Positions 1 through 6,503 are shown, counted from the first letter of the stretch. The stretch: DNA of 10,477 nucleotides from Chitinophaga pinensis (GCA_943323675.2 CALPIR020000070.1:1-10477), one strand, 5' to 3'. The notes: generated by a model from the sequence alone, not told the origin. Numbers and translations are program-made.

Positions 1-59
1 AGTAGGGTAGTTAATGTTGTTTTTCCAGATCCAATATTTCCGGCAATAGCTAAATGCAT
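1..59 (-). CDS. Deoxynucleoside kinase, 5' end only (partial)
   Basis: Only the first 19 codons are present; the gene continues beyond the window start. The ATG at 59 begins MHLAIAGNIGSGKTTLTTL, a P-loop (Walker A) of form GNIGSGKTT at residues 7-15 placed at the extreme N-terminus. That placement and wording are typical of the Bacteroidota deoxynucleoside kinase family (deoxyadenosine/deoxyguanosine kinases), which phosphorylate deoxynucleosides for dNTP salvage in the cytoplasm. The catalytic and nucleoside-binding parts are not visible, so substrate specificity cannot be judged. The preceding gene on the same strand ends at 223, leaving a 163-bp gap that probably contains this gene's own promoter. 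Another small P-loop kinase is possible, but the N-terminal match is strong for its length. Confidence 0.75.
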   Translation of the reverse strand, partial: MHLAIAGNIGSGKTTLTTL

Positions 60-222
60 AGTTGTTTTCTTACTTAAAGCACAAGTTTATCATTTTAAAA
101 CCAAATTGTGAAGTATGTGGATATTTAATGTATGACCCCTCAGTAGGTTTACATTAAAAGGGAAGAAGGTTTGACGTTTCAAATCCCATTAAATCACTAA
201 TAGCCAGAAAGTTTTTATTGAT
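60..222. other. Intergenic gap between the HMA-domain gene and the deoxynucleoside kinase
   Basis: I see no open reading frame or RNA gene in these 163 bp. No convincing intrinsic terminator follows the HMA gene; a 7-bp inverted repeat (TAAATCA/TGATTTA, 190-196 and 219-225) has a 22-nt loop and no T-tract. On the minus strand a weak -7-like TAAACTTG lies about 24 bp before the kinase ATG, but without a matching -33 element. The kinase promoter is probably here but is not resolved. Confidence 0.4.
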
Positions 223-591
223 TTAGTGCACTGCATCCTTTTTACAACAAGGATTTAGGTTGTCGTATGCATTTTTATCAGCAGCTAAACCATCAGCATC
301 ATAACCTACTTTGGTAATGGCTATCCTTATTTTTCCTAATGATGTTTTTTTAGGGTCAAATGTTACCGTAATAATTTTCGATTCTACATTTAAGTCACTT
401 TTCTTAACACCTTTTTCGTAAGCCATTGCCTTTTCTAGGGTTTCCTTGCACATATCACACACTGCGCTTGTCTTTATGTTAGCAACAGCCATACTGTCTT
501 TTGTGTACGTTAAGCTATCAGTTACTTGTTGTGCTTTAGCTCCAATGCTTAAAGCTACCATGGCCATTAAGGCGATTACTATTTTTTTCAT
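223..591 (-). CDS. Exported heavy-metal-associated (HMA) domain protein, probable periplasmic metal chaperone
   Basis: A 122-residue small exported protein. Residues 1-20 form a signal peptide (MKK, hydrophobic core, AKA before Q21), so the mature form should be periplasmic. Residues about 36-105 match an HMA (MerP/Atx1-like) fold, with the metal-binding CDMC motif at C45/C48 followed by a helix and the strand segment IITVTFDP. The usual MxCxxC is degenerate: SAVCDMC has no Met two residues before the first Cys. A second Cys pair, C115-C116, lies in the short C-terminal tail after the fold. Known HMA domains bind Cu(I) or other soft metals and pass them on by cysteine exchange. It is the last gene of a probable three-gene metal unit, 33 bp after the TonB receptor. 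Role as a periplasmic receiver of metal imported by that receptor is an inference; the metal is not determined by sequence. Confidence 0.8.
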   Translation of the reverse strand: MKKIVIALMAMVALSIGAKAQQVTDSLTYTKDSMAVANIKTSAVCDMCKETLEKAMAYEKGVKKSDLNVESKIITVTFDPKKTSLGKIRIAITKVGYDADGLAADKNAYDNLNPCCKKDAVH

Positions 592-624
592 GTTTGTAAT
601 TATTAGTTAATTTTTTAATTTTAT

Positions 625-2829
625 TTATTTGAGGCTCCACCTTAACCCGGTATATATTACCCTACCCATAATTGGCCCCCAAATAGCACTGGCATCAAAG
701 TGATTACCAAAAGGGTTTGCTGCATCTATAATTTGGTGGTGTTGCATGTAGTTAAATGCATTTTCAACACCTAGATATATTTCCCATTTTTTAAATGTAC
801 GCGTTACTTGTGCATTTACAGTGTAATAGTTTGGCGATTTATTTGATGTATGCAAATTATGTGGTTGATCGGCTGTTGATGGTAATTGTTGCACTCCAAA
901 CCATTTAAGTGTTGCATCATATTTCCATTTGTCAAACTTTGTGGCATAAGCTGCATTAAATAAAATACGGTGTTTTGCAACCAAGGGTTTTGTTAATAAA
1001 ACATCATTGTATGTTGATCTTACATCTTGGTATTTATATGCCACACGTAATTCCAGTTTTTTAAGTGGTTCATAAATCACCTCTGTTTGAAAACTGTTGC
1101 TATACGATTTACCTTTTAAATTGTATAAGCGCAATTGCGCATGATTGGTGTATAGATCAGCAATAACTTGGTTTTCGAAATCGGTTCTGTAAAAATCTAC
1201 CAAAATAGTTGTATTGCCCTTTCCAATTTTAAAACTGTGGGTTATTGATGTACCGTAATTCCAAGCTACTTCAGGATTTAACTTTTCTAATACCAACACG
1301 TTTCGGCTACTTGCCATAGATGCTGCATTTTCAATAAATGGATTAGCCACACGCATTCCTCTTCCGCCACTTATTCTAAATGCGGTATATCTAAATACAT
1401 TGTATTTAATATGCATACGAGGGTTAATCATCAAACCGTAAAGATTATGATAATCGCCACGCACACCGGCTAGTATATTCACTTTGCCCGGTATATCGTA
1501 ATTTAACTCCCCAAAAATACCCGGAACCATTTCCGTTCGGTTAAAGTTTGAGTCGTTGTAGGTTTCGTTAAACTTATCGTAAAGCATACTTACACCAGTT
1601 TTAAATTTATAATCGGTGTTACCGATAATACTTTGGTAAGTTAAGTTGGCATAACCAGTTTGTTCGTTGCCTTTGTATGTTTTAAATCCGTAATAAGAAT
1701 TGTGTTCATAAACCCGCGCAGTGCCCGATAATAATAGTGTTTTGTATGGTTGATTGGCAAATCCAATTCCTAATTTTCCAAAAGCTTCTAATTGTTTGGT
1801 ATTAATGTTTACGCCATAAATACTTCGTGTATCATTTTCTTGTTTGTTTTTAAATGAGGTTTGGCCACCCATTCTGTCATCGTATAATGCGTGTACACCA
1901 AAAGTTGCCAATAATTTTCCCGGTTTGTCGTATCGCCAACGGTTTAATGCATTATATTGATATCCAACAGGTATGTCCAAAAAACCATCGTTATTAAAGT
2001 CGTTACGTTTTGATGTACTGTTGGCATGCGTTAAAAGTAAGGTGCTCCAATGTTTATTAAGTTTGTGTTTTATGTGCAAATTGGCTTCTAGTCTTCCTGC
2101 ATCACCAGCAAATATATTTACAAATAAACGTTCAGCTTTTTCTGGTTTATCTAATTCAATATTAATATGGCCACTCATGCTTTCATAACCAAGAGAAACA
2201 CTTCCAACACCTTTGGTAATTTCAATAGCATCAACCCATGTTCCTGGAATATGTGAAAAGCCATAATTGGTGTTCAACCCACGAATACCTGGCAACATTT
2301 CTTTTGTTAACTGCGCATAAGATCCGTCTAATCCCAATACTTTTATTTGTTTGCTTCCACTTATGGCATCGCTATAATTAACATCAACAGTGGCATTCGT
2401 TTCAAAACTTTCGCTTAGGTTACAGCAAGCCGCTTTTTTTAATTCCGCCTTACCCAAACTTTGTTTGTTAAACGGATCAATCAAATTAAAAGTAACTGCT
2501 GCGTTTTTTTCAGTTACCACAGCTTCATTTAAATTAGCTGATGGTGTTAAACGAATCACCAATTCTATATTGCTATTGATTTTTAATAACGTATCTGTTA
2601 GATAACCAATATAACTAATTATTAAAGTGTCGGGTAATCGGGCGGGTAATGCCAATTCAAAAATACCCTGCGCATTTGTTATGGTTCCTTTTTTTGCTTG
2701 TAGCCAGTATGCGCTTGCCCCAATCAATGCCGAAGCATCTTTTTTATCGGTAACCACACCTTTTACTTGGGCACTAACATTTACCGCTATAAAGAGAATG
2801 ATGGCTATTATCCAAAATTTAAATTTCAT
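625..2829 (-). CDS. TonB-dependent outer-membrane receptor, heavy-metal-associated subfamily
   Basis: A 734-residue outer-membrane receptor of normal length. Residues 1-20 are a signal peptide ending VSA before Q21. Residues about 22-95 are a carboxypeptidase-regulatory-like (CarboxypepD_reg) domain typical of Bacteroidota receptors. The plug follows at about 105-228, including QIKVLGLDG (161-169) and IEITKGVGSVSLGYESMSG (202-220). The rest is a beta-barrel rich in alternating aromatic strands. The plug contains an adjacent Cys pair, C135-C136, in KKAACCNLSESFE, in a protein class that otherwise rarely carries cysteines. I recall this CCNLSESFE plug variant as recurrent in Bacteroidota receptors beside HMA proteins. 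Such receptors import substrates using TonB/ExbBD energy. The flanking Cys-rich and HMA genes argue for a soft-metal substrate such as copper, which is inference. The barrel ends in RWSLK rather than a terminal aromatic residue. Confidence 0.88.
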   Translation of the reverse strand: MKFKFWIIAIILFIAVNVSAQVKGVVTDKKDASALIGASAYWLQAKKGTITNAQGIFELALPARLPDTLIISYIGYLTDTLLKINSNIELVIRLTPSANLNEAVVTEKNAAVTFNLIDPFNKQSLGKAELKKAACCNLSESFETNATVDVNYSDAISGSKQIKVLGLDGSYAQLTKEMLPGIRGLNTNYGFSHIPGTWVDAIEITKGVGSVSLGYESMSGHINIELDKPEKAERLFVNIFAGDAGRLEANLHIKHKLNKHWSTLLLTHANSTSKRNDFNNDGFLDIPVGYQYNALNRWRYDKPGKLLATFGVHALYDDRMGGQTSFKNKQENDTRSIYGVNINTKQLEAFGKLGIGFANQPYKTLLLSGTARVYEHNSYYGFKTYKGNEQTGYANLTYQSIIGNTDYKFKTGVSMLYDKFNETYNDSNFNRTEMVPGIFGELNYDIPGKVNILAGVRGDYHNLYGLMINPRMHIKYNVFRYTAFRISGGRGMRVANPFIENAASMASSRNVLVLEKLNPEVAWNYGTSITHSFKIGKGNTTILVDFYRTDFENQVIADLYTNHAQLRLYNLKGKSYSNSFQTEVIYEPLKKLELRVAYKYQDVRSTYNDVLLTKPLVAKHRILFNAAYATKFDKWKYDATLKWFGVQQLPSTADQPHNLHTSNKSPNYYTVNAQVTRTFKKWEIYLGVENAFNYMQHHQIIDAANPFGNHFDASAIWGPIMGRVIYTGLRWSLK

Positions 2830-2911
2830 GAGTTGTAGTTTGTTAAATTTTAAACATTAGAAGACACACACCCATAACTAATGGACATGATCTATTGATT
2901 AAAACTAGAAA

Positions 2912-3364
2912 CTAAATAAGGTATACCTGTATGCAACTAAGGTATGAATGTGTGTTTTGATGCTTTATTGGCGGGGAGTGATAACCTAGGTGCTGTTTGT
3001 TAGCCGTTAAAACTAAAGTAATCGGTGATAATACAGTAGGTAAAATCCATACATTTAAATGGTGCTCTGTACTGTTTTTAATTTTTTGAGTTACTGGAGT
3101 ATCGTCTATTTTTTGAAGTGAATAGCTGTAATCGCAACAATCATCTGTTTTTTTTGCTTGTGGTTTTGATTTTGAGGCAGGTAAGCAACAATCACTTTTT
3201 TGTACCACGGAGTGATCACATTCATCAGCAATATTTAGCACTGAAATAATTACTTTTCCTTGCTCGGTAGCACAAACCATTTTATAAACAGTAACTCCTG
3301 TATAGCCTAGCACAATGCTAAATGCCAAAATAAAAGAGATTGTGATGTTTGCTAATTTTTTCAA
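2912..3364 (-). CDS. Small Cys-rich exported or membrane protein, HYC_CC_PP-like
   Basis: A 150-residue protein starting at TTG. No upstream ATG is available because an in-frame TAA lies 4 codons before it, and the next ATG (residue 29) would remove the hydrophobic N-terminus. Residues 8-28 are a signal peptide or membrane anchor. Seven cysteines follow: C31 (KMVCATEQGK), C49, the pairs C59-C60 and C76-C77, and C144, together with H101-H102 and a PP at 131-132 before an end in VYLI. This order (early single Cys after the hydrophobic segment, Cys-Cys pairs, PP and terminal LI) resembles the Bacteroidota HYC_CC_PP family, although the first motif reads KMVC rather than HYC. The function of that family is not established. 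It is first in line before the TonB receptor (82-bp gap) and the HMA gene, so metal binding or delivery is plausible but inferred. Confidence 0.68.
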   Translation of the reverse strand: MKKLANITISFILAFSIVLGYTGVTVYKMVCATEQGKVIISVLNIADECDHSVVQKSDCCLPASKSKPQAKKTDDCCDYSYSLQKIDDTPVTQKIKNSTEHHLNVWILPTVLSPITLVLTANKQHLGYHSPPIKHQNTHSYLSCIQVYLI

Positions 3365-3385
3365 GGTATGTACTTAATAAGCAGG

Positions 3386-3395
3386 TACAAATATC
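3386..3395 (-). promoter_or_regulatory. Possible -7 element for the metal cluster (weak)
   Basis: The minus-strand decamer GATATTTGTA contains GATATTTG, one mismatch from the Bacteroidota -7 consensus TAnnTTTG, 21 bp before the TTG start of the Cys-rich gene. No good TTTG -33 element lies at the usual distance. The same decamer occurs before pyrR at 6048-6057. It is offered only as a candidate. Confidence 0.25.
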
Positions 3396-3396
3396 T

Positions 3397-3429
3397 AACA
3401 AAAACAAGGTAATGTTGTACATTATCTTG
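3397..3429 (-). terminator. Probable intrinsic terminator after trpS, overlapping a Fur-box-like palindrome
   Basis: On the minus strand, starting 19 nt after the trpS stop, CAAGATAATGT and ACATTACCTTG form an 11-bp stem with one A-C mismatch and a 3-nt loop ACA, followed immediately by TTTTTGTT. This is a moderate intrinsic terminator for the pyrR-pyrB-trpS transcript. The stem is low in GC, so it may be leaky. The same palindrome lies 41 bp upstream of the next gene's start and agrees with the classical Fur-box 19-mer at 14 of 19 positions, so it could be an operator instead of, or as well as, a terminator. Confidence 0.55.
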
Positions 3430-3447
3430 CTTAAGTTTTACATAATT

Positions 3448-4452
3448 CTAGTAAAAACGTTTAAAACCAATGGCTGTTCTAGCTTCGTTAAGTGTTTTTG
3501 ATGCGCTTTCGCGGGCTTTTTCTGCACCTAGTTTGGCAACTTTAGCTAAGTAAGTTTCGTCAGCTTTAATGGCGTCAATTTTTTCGCGTATTGGTGTTAA
3601 AAAGGTAATCATGTCCTCTGCTAATTGTTTCTTTAAATCGCCATAACGAATGTTACAATTTGCATACGCATCTGTAAAGTGATTAAGGGTATCAGGTGTA
3701 GAAACAACCTTTAATAAATCAAATAAGTTTTGAACAGGTTGGGTAGGAGGGGTGTTGGGTTCAGTTGGTCCTGTATCCGTTACAGCTTTACTCATTTTTT
3801 TTCGAATAGCATCAGGCGAATCAACCAAATTAATCACATTGTTATCTCCATCACTTTTACTCATTTTTCCACCACCTTGTAGACCTGGAATCTTCACCAA
3901 TTCACTTCCGTAATTAAATGCTTGTGGCTCAGGGAAAAGTTCCATATTATACATACGGTTAAAGCGATTGCCAAATGTACGTGCCATCTCTAAGTGTTGC
4001 TCTTGGTCTTTACCAACAGGTACTTTTACGGCTTTGTGTATGATAATATCAGCGGCCATTAATACGGGGTAAGTTAATAAACCTGCATTAATATTGTTTG
4101 GTTGCGTACGTGCCTTTTCTTTAAATGAACTTACACGCTCTAGTTCTCCCAAATAAGCATGCATGTTTAGCATCATGTATAATTCAGGTATTTCAGGTAA
4201 ATCGCTTTGTATATATAAAGAACAAGCCTCTGGATCCATTCCACAAGCCAAGTATTCGGCCAATACTTGTTTTACATTATTGTGCAAATCTGCAGGGTTG
4301 GGGTGCGTAGTTAAAGAGTGGTAATCGGCAATAAAAAAGTAACAGTTATACTCGTGCTGCATTTTTAAAAAGTTGCGCACTGCTCCAAAATAATTTCCTA
4401 AATGTAAAGTTCCGGTGGGGCGAATGCCACTTACTACAATTTCTTTTGTCAT
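3448..4452 (-). CDS. trpS: Tryptophanyl-tRNA synthetase
   Basis: Cytoplasmic class I aminoacyl-tRNA synthetase that charges tRNA-Trp with tryptophan using ATP. The 334-residue length is normal for bacterial TrpRS. The HIGH-type signature appears as TGTLHLGN at residues 13-20, preceded by VSGIRPTG. The KMSKS loop is GGGKMSKSDGD with KMSKS at 196-200. The segment YPVLMAADI at 128-136 contains the tryptophan-pocket region, with D135 as the expected substrate-recognition acid, and VPVGKDQEQHLE at 144-155 is the conserved family block. The start at ATG 4452 gives the canonical short N-terminus. It follows pyrB after 10 bp and is probably co-transcribed with pyrR-pyrB, an arrangement with no obvious metabolic logic. 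A hairpin plus T-tract follows its stop. Confidence 0.97.
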   Translation of the reverse strand: MTKEIVVSGIRPTGTLHLGNYFGAVRNFLKMQHEYNCYFFIADYHSLTTHPNPADLHNNVKQVLAEYLACGMDPEACSLYIQSDLPEIPELYMMLNMHAYLGELERVSSFKEKARTQPNNINAGLLTYPVLMAADIIIHKAVKVPVGKDQEQHLEMARTFGNRFNRMYNMELFPEPQAFNYGSELVKIPGLQGGGKMSKSDGDNNVINLVDSPDAIRKKMSKAVTDTGPTEPNTPPTQPVQNLFDLLKVVSTPDTLNHFTDAYANCNIRYGDLKKQLAEDMITFLTPIREKIDAIKADETYLAKVAKLGAEKARESASKTLNEARTAIGFKRFY

Positions 4453-4462
4453 TACTTTTAAT

Positions 4463-5392
4463 TTATCCTTGTTGTCCTGCCAATAAATACATTACCGCCA
4501 TGCGTGTGGCAACACCGTTTTCTACTTGGTCAAGTATTATACTATGCGCACTGTCCGCTACATCACTGGTAATTTCAACTCCACGGTTAATTGGTCCAGG
4601 GTGCATAATCACTATTTCTTTATTCAATTTATCTAAGCGTTCTTTATTTAAGCCATACAGCATGCTGTACTCGCGCAAACTCGGAAAATATTTAATATCT
4701 TGACGTTCTAGTTGTATGCGCAACATATTGGCAACATCACACCAGTTTAATGCTTTCATTAAGTCGTGCTCAACTTTTACACCTAAGCTTTCAATATGTT
4801 TTGGTATTAGGGTAGTTGGCCCGCAAACCATAACCTCAGCACCTAATTTTTTAAGGCAATAAATGTTTGATAAGGCCACGCGTGAGTGTGTAATGTCTCC
4901 TACAATTACTATTTTTTTTCCTTTAACATCGCCTAGTTTTTCCCTTATTGAATATGCATCTAACAATGCTTGTGTGGGGTGCTCGTGGGTGCCATCTCCT
5001 GCATTAATAATTTGTGCATCTACATGTTTGGACAAAAATTGGCAAGCTCCTGGTGCAGGATGGCGCATCACCACCATATCTACTTTCATTGCCAAAATAT
5101 TATTTACCGTGTCAATTAAAGTTTCGCCTTTTGAAACCGAAGACGAGGATGCTGATAAGTTAACGATATCTGCACTTAAACGTTTTTGAGCCAACTCAAA
5201 AGAAATACGTGTTCTGGTAGAGTTTTCGAAAAAAATGTTTGCCACGGTAACATCACGCAGTGAAGGAACTTTTTTAATCGGGCGATTGATAATTGCTTTA
5301 AAATTATCGGCCGTTTCAAATACCAGTTCAATATCATCGCGGGTAATGTCTTTAATACCTAAAAGGTGTGGTTGACTAAACTTCTTGCTCAT
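4463..5392 (-). CDS. pyrB: Aspartate carbamoyltransferase catalytic subunit
   Basis: Catalyses carbamoyl phosphate plus aspartate to N-carbamoyl-aspartate, the committed step of de novo pyrimidine synthesis. From the ATG at 5392 it is 309 residues, the usual length. Visible motifs: carbamoyl-phosphate loop STRTR (58-62), the SSSSVSKGE loop supplying Ser/Lys from the neighbouring subunit (82-90), RHPAPGACQ (110-118), HPTQ (138-141), R171, and HPGPINRGVEI (264-274). The frame stays open upstream to a TTG at 5443, adding 17 residues (MHPETTRITQPKRIRNA), but the ATG start MSKKFSQPHLLGIKDI matches the family N-terminus, so I chose it. pyrR ends 54 bp upstream and trpS starts 10 bp downstream. No regulatory-subunit gene pyrI is adjacent, which fits a catalytic trimer with control at the expression level. 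Confidence 0.95.
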   Translation of the reverse strand: MSKKFSQPHLLGIKDITRDDIELVFETADNFKAIINRPIKKVPSLRDVTVANIFFENSTRTRISFELAQKRLSADIVNLSASSSSVSKGETLIDTVNNILAMKVDMVVMRHPAPGACQFLSKHVDAQIINAGDGTHEHPTQALLDAYSIREKLGDVKGKKIVIVGDITHSRVALSNIYCLKKLGAEVMVCGPTTLIPKHIESLGVKVEHDLMKALNWCDVANMLRIQLERQDIKYFPSLREYSMLYGLNKERLDKLNKEIVIMHPGPINRGVEITSDVADSAHSIILDQVENGVATRMAVMYLLAGQQG

Positions 5393-5446
5393 TGCGTTGC
5401 GTATTCTTTTTGGTTGAGTAATTCGTGTTGTTTCTGGATGCAAAGT

Positions 5447-5986
5447 TTAATTGGTAAGTATGTGTACCAAATCATTTTTGGCATTTTCTTTCCATTCTAC
5501 TTTTACTTTATCGTTTGCTCTTGTATCAACAGATATTCCGGTGTAATCTGGTTGTATTGGTAAATGACGGCTGTAACGCCTATCAACCAATACCAACAAT
5601 TCCACTTTATTAGGCCTTCCAAAATCGGTTAATGCATCTAATGCACTTCTAATGGTGCGACCTGTGTAAAGCACATCATCAATAATTACAATGTTTTTAT
5701 CTTGTACATTAAATGAAATATTCATTTCACTAGGCACAATTTGTTCGTTACCTCTTCTGAAGTCATCACGATAAAAAGCGATATCTAACTCCCCATATAA
5801 TACTTTTTTCGAATTCAAAATCTCGGAAATACGTTTGTATATTCTTCGCGATAAATAAATACCCCGAGGCTGAAGCCCAACAATGGCTGTGTTTGAAAAA
5901 TCTCCATGTTTTTCAATCAATTCAAAACATAACCGATCAATGGTTATATCGAATTGTTTTTTTTCTAAGATTACTTTCGTATTCAT
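5447..5986 (-). CDS. pyrR: PyrR: pyrimidine operon regulator / uracil phosphoribosyltransferase
   Basis: A 179-residue type I phosphoribosyltransferase-fold protein. The PRPP-binding signature is IIDDVLYTGRT at 101-111, with QPRGIYLSRRI at 39-49 and the DRRYSRHLPI block at 135-144, all characteristic of PyrR. In Gram-positive bacteria PyrR binds uridine nucleotides and pyr mRNA to cause attenuation, and it has weak uracil phosphoribosyltransferase activity. Whether the Bacteroidota member binds RNA is less clear. Placement immediately before pyrB supports a pyrimidine role. The ATG at 5986 gives the standard N-terminus (VILEKKQFDITIDRLC). The 102-bp leader lacks an obvious Bacillus-type PyrR binding loop but holds a small hairpin 14 nt before the ATG. 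Confidence 0.93.
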   Translation of the reverse strand: MNTKVILEKKQFDITIDRLCFELIEKHGDFSNTAIVGLQPRGIYLSRRIYKRISEILNSKKVLYGELDIAFYRDDFRRGNEQIVPSEMNISFNVQDKNIVIIDDVLYTGRTIRSALDALTDFGRPNKVELLVLVDRRYSRHLPIQPDYTGISVDTRANDKVKVEWKENAKNDLVHILTN

Positions 5987-6000
5987 GCTACTTTTCCACC

Positions 6001-6017
6001 TTACTACTGTTTAGTAA
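6001..6017 (-). promoter_or_regulatory. Hairpin in the pyrR leader
   Basis: TTACTA and TAGTAA form a perfect 6-bp inverted repeat around a 5-nt spacer (AACAG on the mRNA strand), ending 14 nt before the pyrR ATG. It has no T-tract, so it is not a terminator. Its position near the ribosome-binding region would suit translational control or protein binding. Being AT-rich and short, it could also be chance. Confidence 0.3.
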
Positions 6018-6047
6018 TACAGTTTATTATTGGGTAATTAACCAGTT

Positions 6048-6057
6048 TACAAATATC
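6048..6057 (-). promoter_or_regulatory. Possible -7 element for the pyrR operon (weak)
   Basis: The minus-strand decamer GATATTTGTA includes GATATTTG, one mismatch from TAnnTTTG, 61 bp before the pyrR ATG. It is identical to the decamer before the metal cluster. If used, the transcript leader would be roughly 55 nt and would include the 6001-6017 hairpin. No matching -33 TTTG is seen at the usual spacing. Confidence 0.25.
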
Positions 6058-6088
6058 GAAACCCAGTTACAATATAATCTAAAGGTAA

Positions 6089-6499
6089 TTATTTTGTTTC
6101 TGATAGGTCTAATATGGCATCAAATTCTTCAGCTTTTAAAGAACTCACGCTTAATCTTCCTTGACGAACCAAAGCTATATTTTGTAATCGGTTATCTTCT
6201 TTAATTTGTTCTAAGGTAACGGTTTTCTTTAGTTTTTTAAAAGGCGCTAAATCAACTACAACCCAGTTTGTGTCTTCGGTTGTTGGGTCTTGATAAAACT
6301 CTTTAACAACCTTAGCAATACCCACAACTTCTTTTCCCTCATTACTATGGTACCACAATACCAAGTCCCCTTTTTTCATTGCTTTTAAGTTGTTTCGTGC
6401 CTGATAATTACGCACGCCATCCCAAAATGTTTTTTTGTCTTTTTCAAATTGTTCCCAACTGTACTTAAAGGGTTCTGATTTTACTAACCAATAGTTCAT
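6089..6499 (-). CDS. EVE domain-containing protein
   Basis: A 136-residue cytoplasmic protein made up of a single EVE domain (PUA-like fold, related to human THYN1 and distantly to YTH). Family landmarks: YWLVKSEP at 3-10, WDGVRNYQARNNL at 26-38, KKGDLVLWYHSNEG at 42-55, VGIAKVV at 59-65 and LVRQGRLSVS at 110-119. EVE domains are proposed to bind modified nucleobases, and stand-alone bacterial members have no settled function. The start at ATG 6499 is fixed by the canonical N-terminal MNYWLVKSEP. It lies between the rpsA terminator and pyrR and probably has its own promoter, whose -7 element sits only 4 bp before the ATG. No restriction or modification gene lies nearby, so the context gives no hint of a defence role. 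Confidence 0.92.
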   Translation of the reverse strand: MNYWLVKSEPFKYSWEQFEKDKKTFWDGVRNYQARNNLKAMKKGDLVLWYHSNEGKEVVGIAKVVKEFYQDPTTEDTNWVVVDLAPFKKLKKTVTLEQIKEDNRLQNIALVRQGRLSVSSLKAEEFDAILDLSETK

Positions 6500-6503
6500 G
6501 ATT

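Noticed and set aside
190..225. Inverted repeat TAAATCA/TGATTTA after the HMA gene as a terminator
   Set aside because: The stem is only 7 bp and AT-only but for one pair, the loop is 22 nt, and no T-tract follows.
1973..2860. Three plus-strand reading frames of 71-77 codons antisense to the TonB receptor
   Set aside because: They lie antisense to a clear receptor gene (the last runs only about 30 bp past its start), show no family motif, and their hydrophobic look is a by-product of the complementary strand.
2830..2911. Promoter or regulatory RNA between the Cys-rich gene and the TonB receptor
   Set aside because: No TAnnTTTG element, stable hairpin or terminator is visible, so the gap is most simply an untranslated spacer in one transcript.
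4125..6204. Plus-strand frames opposite trpS, pyrB, pyrR and the EVE gene
   Set aside because: Antisense shadows: the minus-strand products have all expected catalytic motifs, and the plus-strand translations match nothing recognisable.
6089..6499. EVE gene as part of a defence or DNA-modification island
   Set aside because: All neighbours are housekeeping genes (rpsA, pyrR), with no methylase, nuclease or mobile element in the window.
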